Of a DNA stretch of 64,000 bases, positions 1 to 8,545 are shown piece by piece. A program made the position numbers and the translations under genes. Source of the DNA: Pluralibacter sp. (GTDB taxonomy: Bacteria > Pseudomonadota > Gammaproteobacteria > Enterobacterales > Enterobacteriaceae); assembly GCF_019237635.1 (NCBI RefSeq), contig NZ_JAFAGS010000072.1, positions 43,696-107,695 of the forward strand, in the 5' to 3' direction. Below the pieces are notes generated by a model. That model saw only the letters and a program-made list of their open reading frames with translations, did not search any database and was not told the origin of the DNA. Within the stretch, counting starts at the first letter, position 1, and each line of letters begins with the position of its first letter.

Positions 1-1
1 G

Positions 2-1306
2 CGAAAATTTGGTCGTCGTCGCTTCTTTTTATTACTCAGTTCCCCGTTAATGTTCCTGTATGCCCTTCTCTGGCTCACGGATATGGGATATTGGTATTAT
101 CTGGGGACGTACCTCTCTATCGAACTGCTGTCGGCGATGGTGCTGGTGCCGTGGGAAACCCTGGCGGCAGAAATGACGAACCGCTACGAAGAGCGCAGCC
201 GTCTTTCTGGTGTGCGCATGATCTGCTCACAGTTAGGCGGTTTTCTTGCGGTTTCCGTCCCCGGCGTGATTATGCAATTCACTGGCAAAGATAATCCGTT
301 TACCTATACCCTGACCGGGCTGATATTTTCCTGCATCTTCTGTATCGCGGTATTTATCACCTGGTTCACGACCTGGGAAGCGAAGGATGTCCACCGGGAA
401 TCCGACTTCAAGGTGGATAACCAGCGCAGTCGCGGGATTGGCAACCACCTCAAATATCTGGTGCTGGATCTCTTTTCAGCATTCCGCATTCGCGCATTCC
501 GTCTGCATATCCTGATTTATATTTTCTCGTTTACCGCAATGGACGTTTTTGGCTCGGTATTTACCTATTATGTCGTTTATTGCCTGAGCCAGGGCGCAGC
601 AGCCGTTTCGGGCTGGCTGAGCATTGCGGCATTTGCCGCGGTGCCGGGCACGTACGGGTTTATGCTGCTATTAAATCGCCTGAATATGACGCCATCCGCC
701 GCCCTGCGCCTCTCCTACGGCTGCATCTTCTGCGTGCTGGTGTTCCTGTTTACGGTCTATCTCACGAAAACACAGGTGCCGACGCTGTTGTTCTCGGCAG
801 TCTTTATCCTGTTGGGCGCCGCGCGCTCCGGCCTCTATTACATCCCGTGGAATATCTACAGCTTCATTCCTGATATCGACGAGATGGTGACGCAGCAGCG
901 CCGCGAAGGGATTTTTGCGGGTGTGATGGTGCTGACCCGCAAAAGCACCGTCGCGATTGCGATCATGATTATCGGCCTGGTACTGCAGGAGTCTGGTTTT
1001 GTGAAAGGTAGCGGTGCGCAGCCTGAAAGCGCGCTCAACGCCATTATCGGTCTGATGATTTTCGCGACCACCGTCCTGTTGGCCGTGAGCTTCTTCGCGA
1101 CGTACAAATTCAAACTGACCCGCGAGACACACAAACTGCTGCTCAGGGAGATTGCACGCCGTAAGCTGGGCGGCGATTACCGCGACTGCGACGACAACAC
1201 CCGCGTGGTTATCAAGCAGTTGACGGGTTATGAGTATGACGAAGTGTGGGGCGGCGATGCCACGCGTCGTACGGTGGGTAACGTCAGCCTGTCGGATGCG
1301 AAATAA
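2..1306 (+). CDS. GPH-family (glycoside-pentoside-hexuronide) cation:sugar symporter, 5' end outside window
   Basis: The reading frame is open from base 2, and the first ATG (base 50) lies inside a hydrophobic segment, so the true start is left of the window. The residues read KFGRRRFFLLLSSPL just before that ATG fit the conserved basic cytoplasmic loop 2-3 of GPH/MelB-type carriers (family knowledge). At least ten hydrophobic stretches follow, then a hydrophilic C-tail of about 60 residues. It should be an inner-membrane symporter for a glycoside or oligosaccharide. It is 9 bases from the downstream glycosidase gene, so the two are probably co-transcribed and the carrier feeds that enzyme. 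The substrate cannot be read from the sequence. Confidence 0.85.
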   Translation, partial: RKFGRRRFFLLLSSPLMFLYALLWLTDMGYWYYLGTYLSIELLSAMVLVPWETLAAEMTNRYEERSRLSGVRMICSQLGGFLAVSVPGVIMQFTGKDNPFTYTLTGLIFSCIFCIAVFITWFTTWEAKDVHRESDFKVDNQRSRGIGNHLKYLVLDLFSAFRIRAFRLHILIYIFSFTAMDVFGSVFTYYVVYCLSQGAAAVSGWLSIAAFAAVPGTYGFMLLLNRLNMTPSAALRLSYGCIFCVLVFLFTVYLTKTQVPTLLFSAVFILLGAARSGLYYIPWNIYSFIPDIDEMVTQQRREGIFAGVMVLTRKSTVAIAIMIIGLVLQESGFVKGSGAQPESALNAIIGLMIFATTVLLAVSFFATYKFKLTRETHKLLLREIARRKLGGDYRDCDDNTRVVIKQLTGYEYDEVWGGDATRRTVGNVSLSDAK

Positions 1307-1315
1307 GGAGCGCAA

Positions 1316-2383
1316 ATGTATCAGCAATGGCGTCCTGAACGCGCGCGCGCCTGGCACGCACGACAGGTTTGGGGCTGCGGTTTTAACTACCTGCCCCGCA
1401 CGGCAGTAAACTGGCTGGAAATGTGGCAGGAAGAGACATTTGACCACACCACCATTCAGCAAGAGCTGAGATGGGCGCAGGCTTATGGCTACAATGTCTT
1501 ACGCACGAACCTACCGTTTACGGTCTGGGAACACGACCGCGACGGCCTGATAAATCGTATTGAGCATTTTTTATCTATCGCCCACCGCTGCGGCCTGAAA
1601 GTGATGCTCACTCTGCTTGATGACTGTGCTTTTTCGGGCGATGAGCCGTTCATCGGGCAACAAAAACCCCCGATTCCGGGGGTGCACAATAGCCAGGGCG
1701 CAGGCAGCCCTGGCCGGGCAAAAGTGCTTGATCCGACATGCTGGCCGCAAATTGAAGCCTATGTAAAAGATATCATCGGCCACTTTCACAGCGACCCGCG
1801 CATTCAGATGTGGGATTTGTATAACGAGCCGGGTAACAGCGGCGTGTTTGTCGGTGAAGCGAAAGGGATGGCGTTTGATGCCCGGCTGGAATTTTACGCC
1901 CTGTCGCTGATGGCACAGGCGTTTGAATGGGCGCGGCAGGCATCGCCTTCGCAGCCGCTGACGGTCGCCGCCTGGCATATTCCTGACCGCAGCCAGTGCG
2001 AACACGCGTTTATCCATCCCATTGATATCGCAGCGCTGCATCTGTCAGATGTGATTAGCTATCACGCCTATGTCGACAGGCATGGACAACAGCTCATTGC
2101 ATCATCGCTGGCGGCATTCGACCGCCCAGTGTTCTGCACCGAGTGGCTGGCACGACACGTGGGTTGTGTGATGGAAGAGCAGTTGCCGCTATTCCACGCG
2201 CAGAATATCTCCTGCTATCACTGGGGGTTGGCGCAGGGTAAAACCCAGACCTGGCTACCGTGGCCCGATATCCCTCAAACCGAGGAGAATACGGAGTTGT
2301 GGTTCCACGACGTGCTCACGCCGCAAGGAAAGCCTTATCGCAAGGAGGAAATGGCGTTGGTGCAAAAACTGAGCAAACGGTAA
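1316..2383 (+). CDS. clan GH-A glycoside hydrolase (GH5-like), 355 aa
   Basis: A cytoplasmic protein with no signal peptide and the hallmarks of a clan GH-A (beta/alpha)8 retaining glycosidase. A probable acid/base glutamate is Glu171 in WDLYNEPGN, at the end of beta-strand 4, and a probable nucleophile is Glu276 in VFCTEWLAR, at strand 7. GGAG at 1307-1310 is 5 bases before the ATG and overlaps the end of the symporter gene, which supports this start and coupling. It probably cleaves a disaccharide or short oligosaccharide imported by the upstream GPH carrier. It resembles cellulase-like proteins, but an extracellular cellulase role is unlikely without an export signal. Exact family and substrate are unknown. 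Confidence 0.8.
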   Translation: MYQQWRPERARAWHARQVWGCGFNYLPRTAVNWLEMWQEETFDHTTIQQELRWAQAYGYNVLRTNLPFTVWEHDRDGLINRIEHFLSIAHRCGLKVMLTLLDDCAFSGDEPFIGQQKPPIPGVHNSQGAGSPGRAKVLDPTCWPQIEAYVKDIIGHFHSDPRIQMWDLYNEPGNSGVFVGEAKGMAFDARLEFYALSLMAQAFEWARQASPSQPLTVAAWHIPDRSQCEHAFIHPIDIAALHLSDVISYHAYVDRHGQQLIASSLAAFDRPVFCTEWLARHVGCVMEEQLPLFHAQNISCYHWGLAQGKTQTWLPWPDIPQTEENTELWFHDVLTPQGKPYRKEEMALVQKLSKR

Positions 2384-2392
2384 TCGCCACAG

Positions 2393-2418
2393 GCAGGGTA
2401 AGCCTCTCTTTACCCTGC
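2393..2418 (+). terminator. stem-loop after the GPH/glycosidase pair
   Basis: GCAGGGTAA at 2393-2401 pairs with TTACCCTGC at 2410-2418 around an 8-base loop, 10 bases after the glycosidase stop codon. The following bases are only moderately T-rich, so this is a probable but imperfect intrinsic terminator separating the sugar module from ytfL. Confidence 0.5.
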
Positions 2419-2594
2419 TTCGCTTCCCCGGCAAAACCGACTAAAAACTTGACCTCTGGCAGGTTTACACTCCTTTACGCTATACTACCCGCTGAAATAA
2501 TCGGCTCAACGCTACGAGCTGATATTCAATGTGTTTTCACTCAAATGTGATCAACTTCCCTTCCGAGGATCTGGCCACAACAGCCAGATAAACT

Positions 2595-3935
2595 ATGTTA
2601 AACAGTATTTTAGTAATACTCTGTCTCATCGGCGTCAGCGCATTTTTCTCAATATCGGAAATCTCGCTTGCCGCCTCACGTAAGATCAAACTGAAACTGC
2701 TTGCCGATGAAGGCAATGTGAACGCGCAGCGCGTGCTGAAAATGCAGGAAAACCCGGGCATGTTCTTCACCGTGGTGCAGATTGGCCTCAACGCGGTCGC
2801 CATTCTCGGCGGTATCGTCGGCGATGCGGCGTTTTCTCCGGCGTTCCACAGCATGTTCATCGACTATATGTCTGCCGAACTGGCGGAACAGATGAGCTTT
2901 ATTTTCTCCTTTGCGCTGGTGACTGGCCTGTTCATTCTGATTGCCGACCTCACCCCGAAACGCATCGGTATGATTGCGCCAGAAGCCGTGGCTTTGCGTA
3001 TCATCAACCCGATGCGCTTCTGCCTGTTCGTGTTCCGCCCGTTGGTCTGGTTCTTCAACGGTATGGCGAACCTGATTTTCCGCGCCTTCAAACTGCCGAT
3101 GGTGCGCAAGGACGACATCACCTCCGACGATATCTACGCCGTGGTGGAAGCGGGCGCGCTGGCAGGCGTGCTGCGTAAGCAGGAGCACGAGCTGATTGAA
3201 AACGTGTTCGAACTGGAATCCCGCACCGTACCGTCGTCAATGACGCCGCGTGAAAATATCGTCTGGTTCGATCTGCACGAAGACGAACAGAGCCTGAAGA
3301 ACAAAGTGGCGGAACATCCGCACTCTAAGTTCCTGGTGTGTAACGAAGATATCGACCACATCATCGGCTACGTCGACTCAAAAGATCTGCTCAACCGCGT
3401 GCTGGCTAACCAGAGCATGGCGCTGACCGGCGGCGTGCAGATCCGCAATACGCTTATCGTCCCGGATACCCTGACGCTCTCCGAAGCGCTGGAAAGCTTT
3501 AAAACCGCCGGGGAAGACTTCGCCGTTATCATGAACGAATATGCGCTGGTCGTCGGCATCATTACCCTTAACGACGTGATGACCACCCTGATGGGCGACC
3601 TGGTCGGCCAGGGGCTGGAGGAGCAGATCGTCGCGCGTGATGAAAACTCGTGGCTTATCGACGGCGGTACGCCAATCGACGACGTCATGCGCGTGCTGGA
3701 TATCGACGAGTTCCCGCAGTCCGGCAACTACGAGACCATCGGCGGTTTTATGATGTTTATGCTGCGCAAGATCCCCAAACGTACCGATTCGGTGAAGTTT
3801 TCGGGCTACAAGTTCGAAGTGGTGGACATCGATAATTACCGCATCGACCAGCTGCTGGTGACGCGCATCGACAGCAAACCGACGCTGCTGACGCCAAAGC
3901 TGCCTGACGCAGAAGAGAATAAAGGCGCGGCGTAA
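2595..3935 (+). CDS. ytfL: putrescine/cadaverine exporter PaeA (YtfL), CNNM/CorC-like membrane protein
   Basis: 446 aa, close throughout to E. coli YtfL, which has been renamed PaeA as an exporter of putrescine and cadaverine that protects against polyamine stress (family knowledge). Layout: an N-terminal DUF21 (CNNM transmembrane) domain of about 150 residues with several membrane segments and the conserved DLTPKRIG loop near residue 120, then a tandem CBS pair (roughly 205-330), then a CorC/HlyC C-terminal domain (roughly 350-430). It is an inner-membrane protein. In this genome sugar-utilisation genes sit on both sides of it. The 176 bases upstream should hold its promoter, but I see no well-spaced -35/-10 pair. 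Confidence 0.93.
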   Translation: MLNSILVILCLIGVSAFFSISEISLAASRKIKLKLLADEGNVNAQRVLKMQENPGMFFTVVQIGLNAVAILGGIVGDAAFSPAFHSMFIDYMSAELAEQMSFIFSFALVTGLFILIADLTPKRIGMIAPEAVALRIINPMRFCLFVFRPLVWFFNGMANLIFRAFKLPMVRKDDITSDDIYAVVEAGALAGVLRKQEHELIENVFELESRTVPSSMTPRENIVWFDLHEDEQSLKNKVAEHPHSKFLVCNEDIDHIIGYVDSKDLLNRVLANQSMALTGGVQIRNTLIVPDTLTLSEALESFKTAGEDFAVIMNEYALVVGIITLNDVMTTLMGDLVGQGLEEQIVARDENSWLIDGGTPIDDVMRVLDIDEFPQSGNYETIGGFMMFMLRKIPKRTDSVKFSGYKFEVVDIDNYRIDQLLVTRIDSKPTLLTPKLPDAEENKGAA

Positions 3936-3943
3936 TCCCCTTC

Positions 3944-3965
3944 CCGGGCTACGCCAGTAGCCCGG
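3944..3965. terminator. perfect 9-bp hairpin after ytfL
   Basis: CCGGGCTAC (3944-3952) and GTAGCCCGG (3957-3965) form a perfect stem with a GCCA loop 8 bases after the ytfL stop. There is no T-run on the plus strand, so it could be a Rho-type or stabilising 3' hairpin rather than a classical intrinsic terminator. Confidence 0.5.
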
Positions 3966-3988
3966 CCCTTCCCCACTCCCCCGCAGAA

Positions 3989-4004
3989 TGTGAAGCTGCT
4001 CACG
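3989..4004 (+). promoter_or_regulatory. CRP (cAMP receptor protein) site upstream of the permease/GH42 operon
   Basis: TGTGA-N6-TCACG matches the CRP core TGTGA-N6-TCACA at 9 of 10 positions. It is 140 bases before the permease ATG and just upstream of AraC-like half-sites, the same order as in the araBAD promoter. Catabolite control is inferred. Confidence 0.65.
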
Positions 4005-4016
4005 CTCATTTAGCCA

Positions 4017-4078
4017 TAGCAGATTATTACTGGTCAGTAGCGAAACGCTCATGACTTCCCGTAGCGCAAAACGATAAC
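4017..4078 (+). promoter_or_regulatory. AraC-type direct-repeat half-sites and candidate -10
   Basis: Two 17-base half-sites beginning TAGC start at 4017 and 4038, exactly 21 bases apart, as araI1 and araI2 are. The second, TAGCGAAACGCTCATGA, agrees with my recollection of araI2 at 11 of 17 positions. It overlaps where a -35 would lie for the candidate -10 GATAAC at 4073-4078. The predicted start point is near 4085, leaving a leader of about 44 bases. The likely binder is the AraC paralogue encoded at the end of this operon. Confidence 0.55.
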
Positions 4079-4128
4079 GTTGCTCGCATCTCTACATCCA
4101 GACTCCTGTGTGAGAATACGAGGGTATC

Positions 4129-5352
4129 ATGAATAAAAATTACGCTATTAGCTGCCTGTTCTTCTTATTCTTCTTCATCGGCTGGGGCTGTTGTTATCCC
4201 TACCTCTCTCTGTGGCTGACCGAAACCATCGGCATTAGCTACACCGACGTCGGCCTGGTCTATTCGTTCACCGCCATCATCGCAGTGTGCGTGCAACCGC
4301 TGTTTGGCTTTATCTCCGATAAACTGGTCTACCGCAAACACCTGATGTGGATGTTGGCTATCATTATCACACTGTTTGCCCCTTACTGGATTTACATCTT
4401 CGCCCCACTGCTAAAATTCAACATCATCCTCGGCACGCTGGCGGGCGGGATTTATATCGGCATGGCCTACGGCGCAGGCTGCGGTATCTGCGAAGCCTAT
4501 ATAGATAAGGTCAGCCGCGCCTCCGGCTTCGAGTTTGGCCGCGCGCGGATGTTCGGTGGGATTGGCGCTGCTATAGGTACATTTGCCGCCGGTAAGCTCT
4601 ACGGTATCGATCAGAACATGATTTTCTGGCTAGCGAGCGCCGCTGGCGTCTGTCTGCTGTTGATTGTCTGGAAAGCACGGGTCGATACGTCCGGCGCGTC
4701 GACGCAACAGCAGACAAAAGCGATACCAGTGACCTTTAGCGACGCAACTTCGCTGCTGAAACTGAAGAAGTTCTGGTTCTTCGCCATCTACATGATCGGC
4801 GTCGGCGCGGTCTATGAAACCTACGATCAGCAATTTGCCATCTACTACAGCCACTTCTTTGAGAGCAAAGCGCGTGGGGCGGAAGTCTTCGGCTACCTGA
4901 CCACCGGACAGATCTTCCTCGATGCAGTGGTGATGTTCTTCGCACCATGGTTTGTCAACAAAATCGGCCCGAAAAACGCCCTGCTGTACTGCGGCATGAT
5001 CATGAGCCTGCGCATCATCGGCTCAGCCTGGGCGGTTGGCCCGGTTTCCATCAGCCTAATTAAACTGCTGCACGGCTTTGAGAGTTCAGTGCTGTTGGTT
5101 GCCGCGCTTAAGTACATCACCGCTAACTTCAACCCGCTGCTTTCAGCCACCGTTTACCTGATTGGCTTCCAGTTTGCCAAGAGCTTCAGCTCAATTTTCC
5201 TCTCCACCGGGATTGGTCATATGTACCAGAGCATGGGCTTTACCAGCAGCTACATCGTGCTGGGCAGCATCGCCCTGTGCTTCACCCTGCTCTCCTTTAT
5301 CACGCTGGATAAATCGCGATTTTTCGCCCTGCAACCCGCAACCGCCCACTAA
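4129..5352 (+). CDS. LacY/RafB/CscB-type oligosaccharide:H+ symporter (MFS), 407 aa
   Basis: A member of the oligosaccharide:H+ symporter family, aligned along its length with LacY. Functional LacY residues are kept: Glu122 (LacY E126) in CEAYIDKVSR, Arg140 (R144) in FEFGRARMFG, Arg295 (R302), and the helix X triad Lys312, His315, Glu318 (K319/H322/E325) in IKLLHGFE. The helix VIII acidic position E269 of LacY is not acidic here; the nearest acid is Asp265 in QIFLDA, a pattern more like RafB and CscB. It is an inner-membrane permease for galactosides or related oligosaccharides. GAGGG at 4120-4124 serves the ATG. It is the first gene of an operon with the GH42 enzyme 18 bases downstream. Confidence 0.9.
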   Translation: MNKNYAISCLFFLFFFIGWGCCYPYLSLWLTETIGISYTDVGLVYSFTAIIAVCVQPLFGFISDKLVYRKHLMWMLAIIITLFAPYWIYIFAPLLKFNIILGTLAGGIYIGMAYGAGCGICEAYIDKVSRASGFEFGRARMFGGIGAAIGTFAAGKLYGIDQNMIFWLASAAGVCLLLIVWKARVDTSGASTQQQTKAIPVTFSDATSLLKLKKFWFFAIYMIGVGAVYETYDQQFAIYYSHFFESKARGAEVFGYLTTGQIFLDAVVMFFAPWFVNKIGPKNALLYCGMIMSLRIIGSAWAVGPVSISLIKLLHGFESSVLLVAALKYITANFNPLLSATVYLIGFQFAKSFSSIFLSTGIGHMYQSMGFTSSYIVLGSIALCFTLLSFITLDKSRFFALQPATAH

Positions 5353-5370
5353 TTACACGAGGTAACCTGC

Positions 5371-7380
5371 ATGTCTGATTTATATTACGGTGTCGCTTAT
5401 TACGACGAATATATGCCGGAGGATCGCCTGGCGAAAGACATCGCGCTAATGTGCGAGACGGGCATCAACGTGGTGCGCATCGCGGAATCCACCTGGAGTA
5501 CGCTGGAGCCGCAGGAAGGCGAATACAATTTCTATCACATCGACCGCGTGCTGAACGCCATGCACGCGGCGGGTATTGCGGTGATTATCGGTACGCCGAC
5601 CTACGCAGTACCCGCGTGGCTGGCCGCCAGGCACCCGGACATCCTGGTGACCACCGCCGAAGGTCAGCAAAAGTACGGCCCGCGGCAGATTATGGACATC
5701 GTGAACCCCACCTTCCGCCGCTACGCGGAGAAGATTATCCGCACGCTAATGGCCCATGTGCAGCATCATCCGGCAATTATCGGCTGGCAGTTAGATAACG
5801 AAACCAAACATTACGACAACGTCGGGCGCCATATGCAGGCAGGCTTCGTGCGTAGCCTGCGGGAAAAATACACCAGTCTCAGCCAGTTAAATCGTGATTT
5901 CGGCCTCGACTACTGGAGCAACCGCATCGACAGCTGGGATGACTTCCCGTCTGTGGAGAACACTATCAACGCCAGCCTCGCCTGCGCCTTCTCGCGCTAT
6001 CAGCGCCAGCAAGTGACAGAGTATCTGGCGTGGCAGGCGGAAATCGTGCGCGAATATGCCCAGCCACATCAATTCGTCACCCACAACTTTGACTTCGAGT
6101 GGCGCGGCTATTCGTTTGGCATGCAGCCGCGCGTGGACCACTTCGCTGCTGCAAAATCGCTGGATATTGCCGGGGTCGATATCTATCACCCCAGCCAGAA
6201 GCATTTAACCGGGCGGGAAATCGCCTTCGGCGGTGCCATTACCCGCGCGCTGAAGAGCGGCAGTAATTACTTCGTACTGGAAACCCAAGCGCAAGGTTTT
6301 GCCCAGTGGACACCGTTCCCCGGCCAACTGAGGCTACAGGCCTTTAGCCACGTAGCCTCCGGTGCGGCAATGGTCTCCTACTGGCACTGGCATTCTATTC
6401 ACAACGCGTTTGAAACCTACTGGAAGGGGCTGCTGAGCCACGACTTTTCCCGCAACGCCACCTGGCAGGAGGCAACGACCATTGGCGCCGACTTCGCTCG
6501 CCTTTCACCTAAACTTGCCGGGCTACGTGCAGAGAACGACGTCGCGCTGCTGATCGACAATCAGGCAATGGACGCGCTGAACCAGTTCCGTCCCGGCGAT
6601 GCTCAGGGCAACGTCTATAACGATATCCTCCGCCGCTTCCACGACGCACTGTATGACCATAATATCTCGCTGGATATCATCAACGACGTCACCGAAGAGA
6701 CCTCGTGCTATAAAACCCTAATTGTTCCCGGCCTCTACGCTGCCGACGATGGTCTGCTCACGCGGATTAACCGCTACGTTGAGCAAGGTGGGCGCGCGCT
6801 GATTGGCTTTAAATCAGGCTTCAGCGACGAGAACGTGAAAGTGCGCAGTAGCGCACAGCCGGGTATTCTGCACGAGGCCTGCGGCGTGAGCTACAGTCAA
6901 TTCACGCTCCCGGAGGACATCACCGTTGCCGCCTGTACACCCGCCATTGATTGCCGCGAACACAACGCTGCCGAACTGTGGATGGAGTTGCTGACGCCCG
7001 CGTCCGGTACCCGCACGCTGCTACGCTACCAGCATCCGGCCTGGAGAGGGTATGCGGCGGCCACCGAAGCGGACTATGGCAAGGGCCGGGCGCTGTACGT
7101 CGGCTTCCTACCGCACAAAGCGCTGATTAACCAGCTATTTGATGCGCTCACCGACGGGTTGGATTTACGCTCGCGTACCTCCGCCTACCGTTATCCGCTG
7201 GTCACCAGAACTCTGCGCAACCGCGACGGTAAGCGCATCCACTTCCTGTTTAACTACAGCGGCGATAGCCACGAGATTCTCACGGAAACAGCGGGGACTG
7301 AACTTCTGAGCGGTAAACCGGTGGCCCGGAGCGAGCCATTGCGTCTCAATGGCTGGGACTTTAGTATCATTGAAAGTTAA
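5371..7380 (+). CDS. GH42 family beta-galactosidase, 669 aa
   Basis: Family 42 glycosidase that hydrolyses terminal beta-D-galactosyl (in some members alpha-L-arabinopyranosyl) residues in the cytoplasm. It has the three-domain GH42 layout: a (beta/alpha)8 barrel of about 390 residues, a trimerisation domain to about 600, and a small C-terminal beta domain. The acid/base is Glu144 in WQLDNE and the nucleophile Glu304 in YFVLETQ. It has no signal peptide. GAGG at 5359-5362 precedes the ATG. The LacY-type permease upstream should import its substrate, and the AraC paralogue 21 bases downstream probably regulates it. It is unrelated in sequence to LacZ (GH2), so it is a separate galactoside route. 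Confidence 0.92.
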   Translation: MSDLYYGVAYYDEYMPEDRLAKDIALMCETGINVVRIAESTWSTLEPQEGEYNFYHIDRVLNAMHAAGIAVIIGTPTYAVPAWLAARHPDILVTTAEGQQKYGPRQIMDIVNPTFRRYAEKIIRTLMAHVQHHPAIIGWQLDNETKHYDNVGRHMQAGFVRSLREKYTSLSQLNRDFGLDYWSNRIDSWDDFPSVENTINASLACAFSRYQRQQVTEYLAWQAEIVREYAQPHQFVTHNFDFEWRGYSFGMQPRVDHFAAAKSLDIAGVDIYHPSQKHLTGREIAFGGAITRALKSGSNYFVLETQAQGFAQWTPFPGQLRLQAFSHVASGAAMVSYWHWHSIHNAFETYWKGLLSHDFSRNATWQEATTIGADFARLSPKLAGLRAENDVALLIDNQAMDALNQFRPGDAQGNVYNDILRRFHDALYDHNISLDIINDVTEETSCYKTLIVPGLYAADDGLLTRINRYVEQGGRALIGFKSGFSDENVKVRSSAQPGILHEACGVSYSQFTLPEDITVAACTPAIDCREHNAAELWMELLTPASGTRTLLRYQHPAWRGYAAATEADYGKGRALYVGFLPHKALINQLFDALTDGLDLRSRTSAYRYPLVTRTLRNRDGKRIHFLFNYSGDSHEILTETAGTELLSGKPVARSEPLRLNGWDFSIIES

Positions 7381-7401
7381 CAGCCCCAGGGCGGAGGAGT
7401 T

Positions 7402-8274
7402 ATGGAGTTAGATATCAATGCGCTTTTGCACTTCTCACCATTGATAAAAACCTTCACCTTCAACGCCTGGGTCGTCGCCGGTTTTACGCCGATTACCCGC
7501 GGCTCAAAACTCGACTACTACATCAACCGCCCGCAGGGGATGAAGGGTTATATCATCAACCTGACCCTACGCGGTCAGGCGCGGGCCAAAGCGGGCGAAG
7601 GGTCACTGCTGTTCGGCGAAAGCGAGCTGCTGTTGTTCCCGCCTGGCGTGCCGCATCACTACGGACGCGACGAGCACAGCGATCACTGGGATCATGTGTG
7701 GATCTACTTTATTCCACGACCCTACTGGGTCGACTGGTTGAAGTGGGATCACACCACCTACGGTATCGGCAAAACTACGGTCAATCACCCTCAACAACAG
7801 CAGGTGCTACGCGATCTGTTTTACGAGGTCATTCGCCACCACAACGACACCGCTCCGCTTAGTGAAGCACTGGCAATGAACGCACTGGAGCGACTGATCT
7901 TAAACTGCTTCCAGCTACAACCGATCAGTAATCATCATGCCCATGACCCGCGCATCAACGCCATCTGCGACTACCTGAATGAACATATCGCCCAGGAACT
8001 GAAGATAGAGACACTGGCGGCAATGGTTTTTCTGTCACCCTCACGGCTAGCACATTTGTTTAAGAACGAACTGGGGCAAACTATCTACGCCTGGCGCGAG
8101 ATGCAGCGGATTAATCGAGCAAAATGGCTAATGCAGACTACGACGCTGCCACTGAACAAAGTGGCTCTATCGATAGGATATGGCGATCCGGTCTATTTCA
8201 CCCGCGTTTTTCGCAAACACAACGGCATTCCACCAGGGGAATATCGCAAACGTTATGCGGCAATGAAGGAGTGA
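7402..8274 (+). CDS. AraC-family transcriptional activator closely related to AraC, 290 aa
   Basis: Residues 1-165 resemble the arabinose-binding cupin arm of AraC itself: compare VVAGFTPI, NRPQGMKGYIINLTLRGQ and LLLFPPGVPHHYGRD. Residues about 180-285 carry the two AraC helix-turn-helix motifs (LSPSRLAHLFKNELGQ and VALSIGYGDPVYFTRVFRK). A strong GGAGG at 7393-7397 precedes the ATG. It is the last gene of the permease-GH42 operon, so it would be autoregulated. The likely inducer is a pentose or a galactose-like sugar, because AraC also contacts fucose and galactose analogues; this is inference. Likely operators lie at 4017-4054. Confidence 0.88.
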   Translation: MELDINALLHFSPLIKTFTFNAWVVAGFTPITRGSKLDYYINRPQGMKGYIINLTLRGQARAKAGEGSLLFGESELLLFPPGVPHHYGRDEHSDHWDHVWIYFIPRPYWVDWLKWDHTTYGIGKTTVNHPQQQQVLRDLFYEVIRHHNDTAPLSEALAMNALERLILNCFQLQPISNHHAHDPRINAICDYLNEHIAQELKIETLAAMVFLSPSRLAHLFKNELGQTIYAWREMQRINRAKWLMQTTTLPLNKVALSIGYGDPVYFTRVFRKHNGIPPGEYRKRYAAMKE

Positions 8275-8281
8275 AAACGTC

Positions 8282-8310
8282 AACGGCTCCCAGTGGGAGC
8301 CGTTCTTGTT
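8282..8310. terminator. bidirectional terminator between the AraC gene and ytfK
   Basis: AACGGCTCCC (8282-8291) and GGGAGCCGTT (8295-8304) form a 10-bp perfect stem with an AGT loop followed by CTTGTTTT. It sits between converging genes and can stop transcription from both sides. Confidence 0.8.
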
Positions 8311-8338
8311 TTACAGTTACTGCATAGCACGTTGTTGG

Positions 8339-8545
8339 TTACGCCATCTCAGTCTGCAGACGCATAACCTGACGGTTGACCTCGGACATCACAGACAGAT
8401 GCTGCTTATCCTTCACCTTCGGGATAAGGATTTTCCCCTTATCAAACTCAAAAGCGCCCACGTCCTTGATGTATAACCGTCCACGGAACAGGATCTTCAC
8501 GTACTTCGCCACCTGAAGCGGGTTGTAGCGTTGGAAAATTTTCAT
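8339..8545 (-). CDS. ytfK: YtfK, stimulator of SpoT-dependent (p)ppGpp accumulation
   Basis: 68 aa, essentially the E. coli YtfK sequence ([20 protein letters not shown]...). In E. coli this small cytoplasmic protein interacts with SpoT and favours alarmone synthesis during phosphate or fatty-acid starvation (family knowledge). The gene is monocistronic and diverges from ytfJ across a 320-base gap. The minus-strand leader has AGGAGACACA just before the ATG. I could not find a convincing Pho box, although the E. coli gene is reported to respond to phosphate. Confidence 0.92.
   Translation of the reverse strand: MKIFQRYNPLQVAKYVKILFRGRLYIKDVGAFEFDKGKILIPKVKDKQHLSVMSEVNRQVMRLQTEMA

Noticed and set aside
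2449..2486. TTGACC and TATACT as the ytfL promoter
   Set aside because: The spacer is 26 bases, too long for sigma-70; other nearby hexamers also fail to give 16-18 bases.
4062..4078. a third AraC half-site (TAGC at 4062)
   Set aside because: It is 24 bases from the previous one, not in phase, and overlaps the spacer to the -10.
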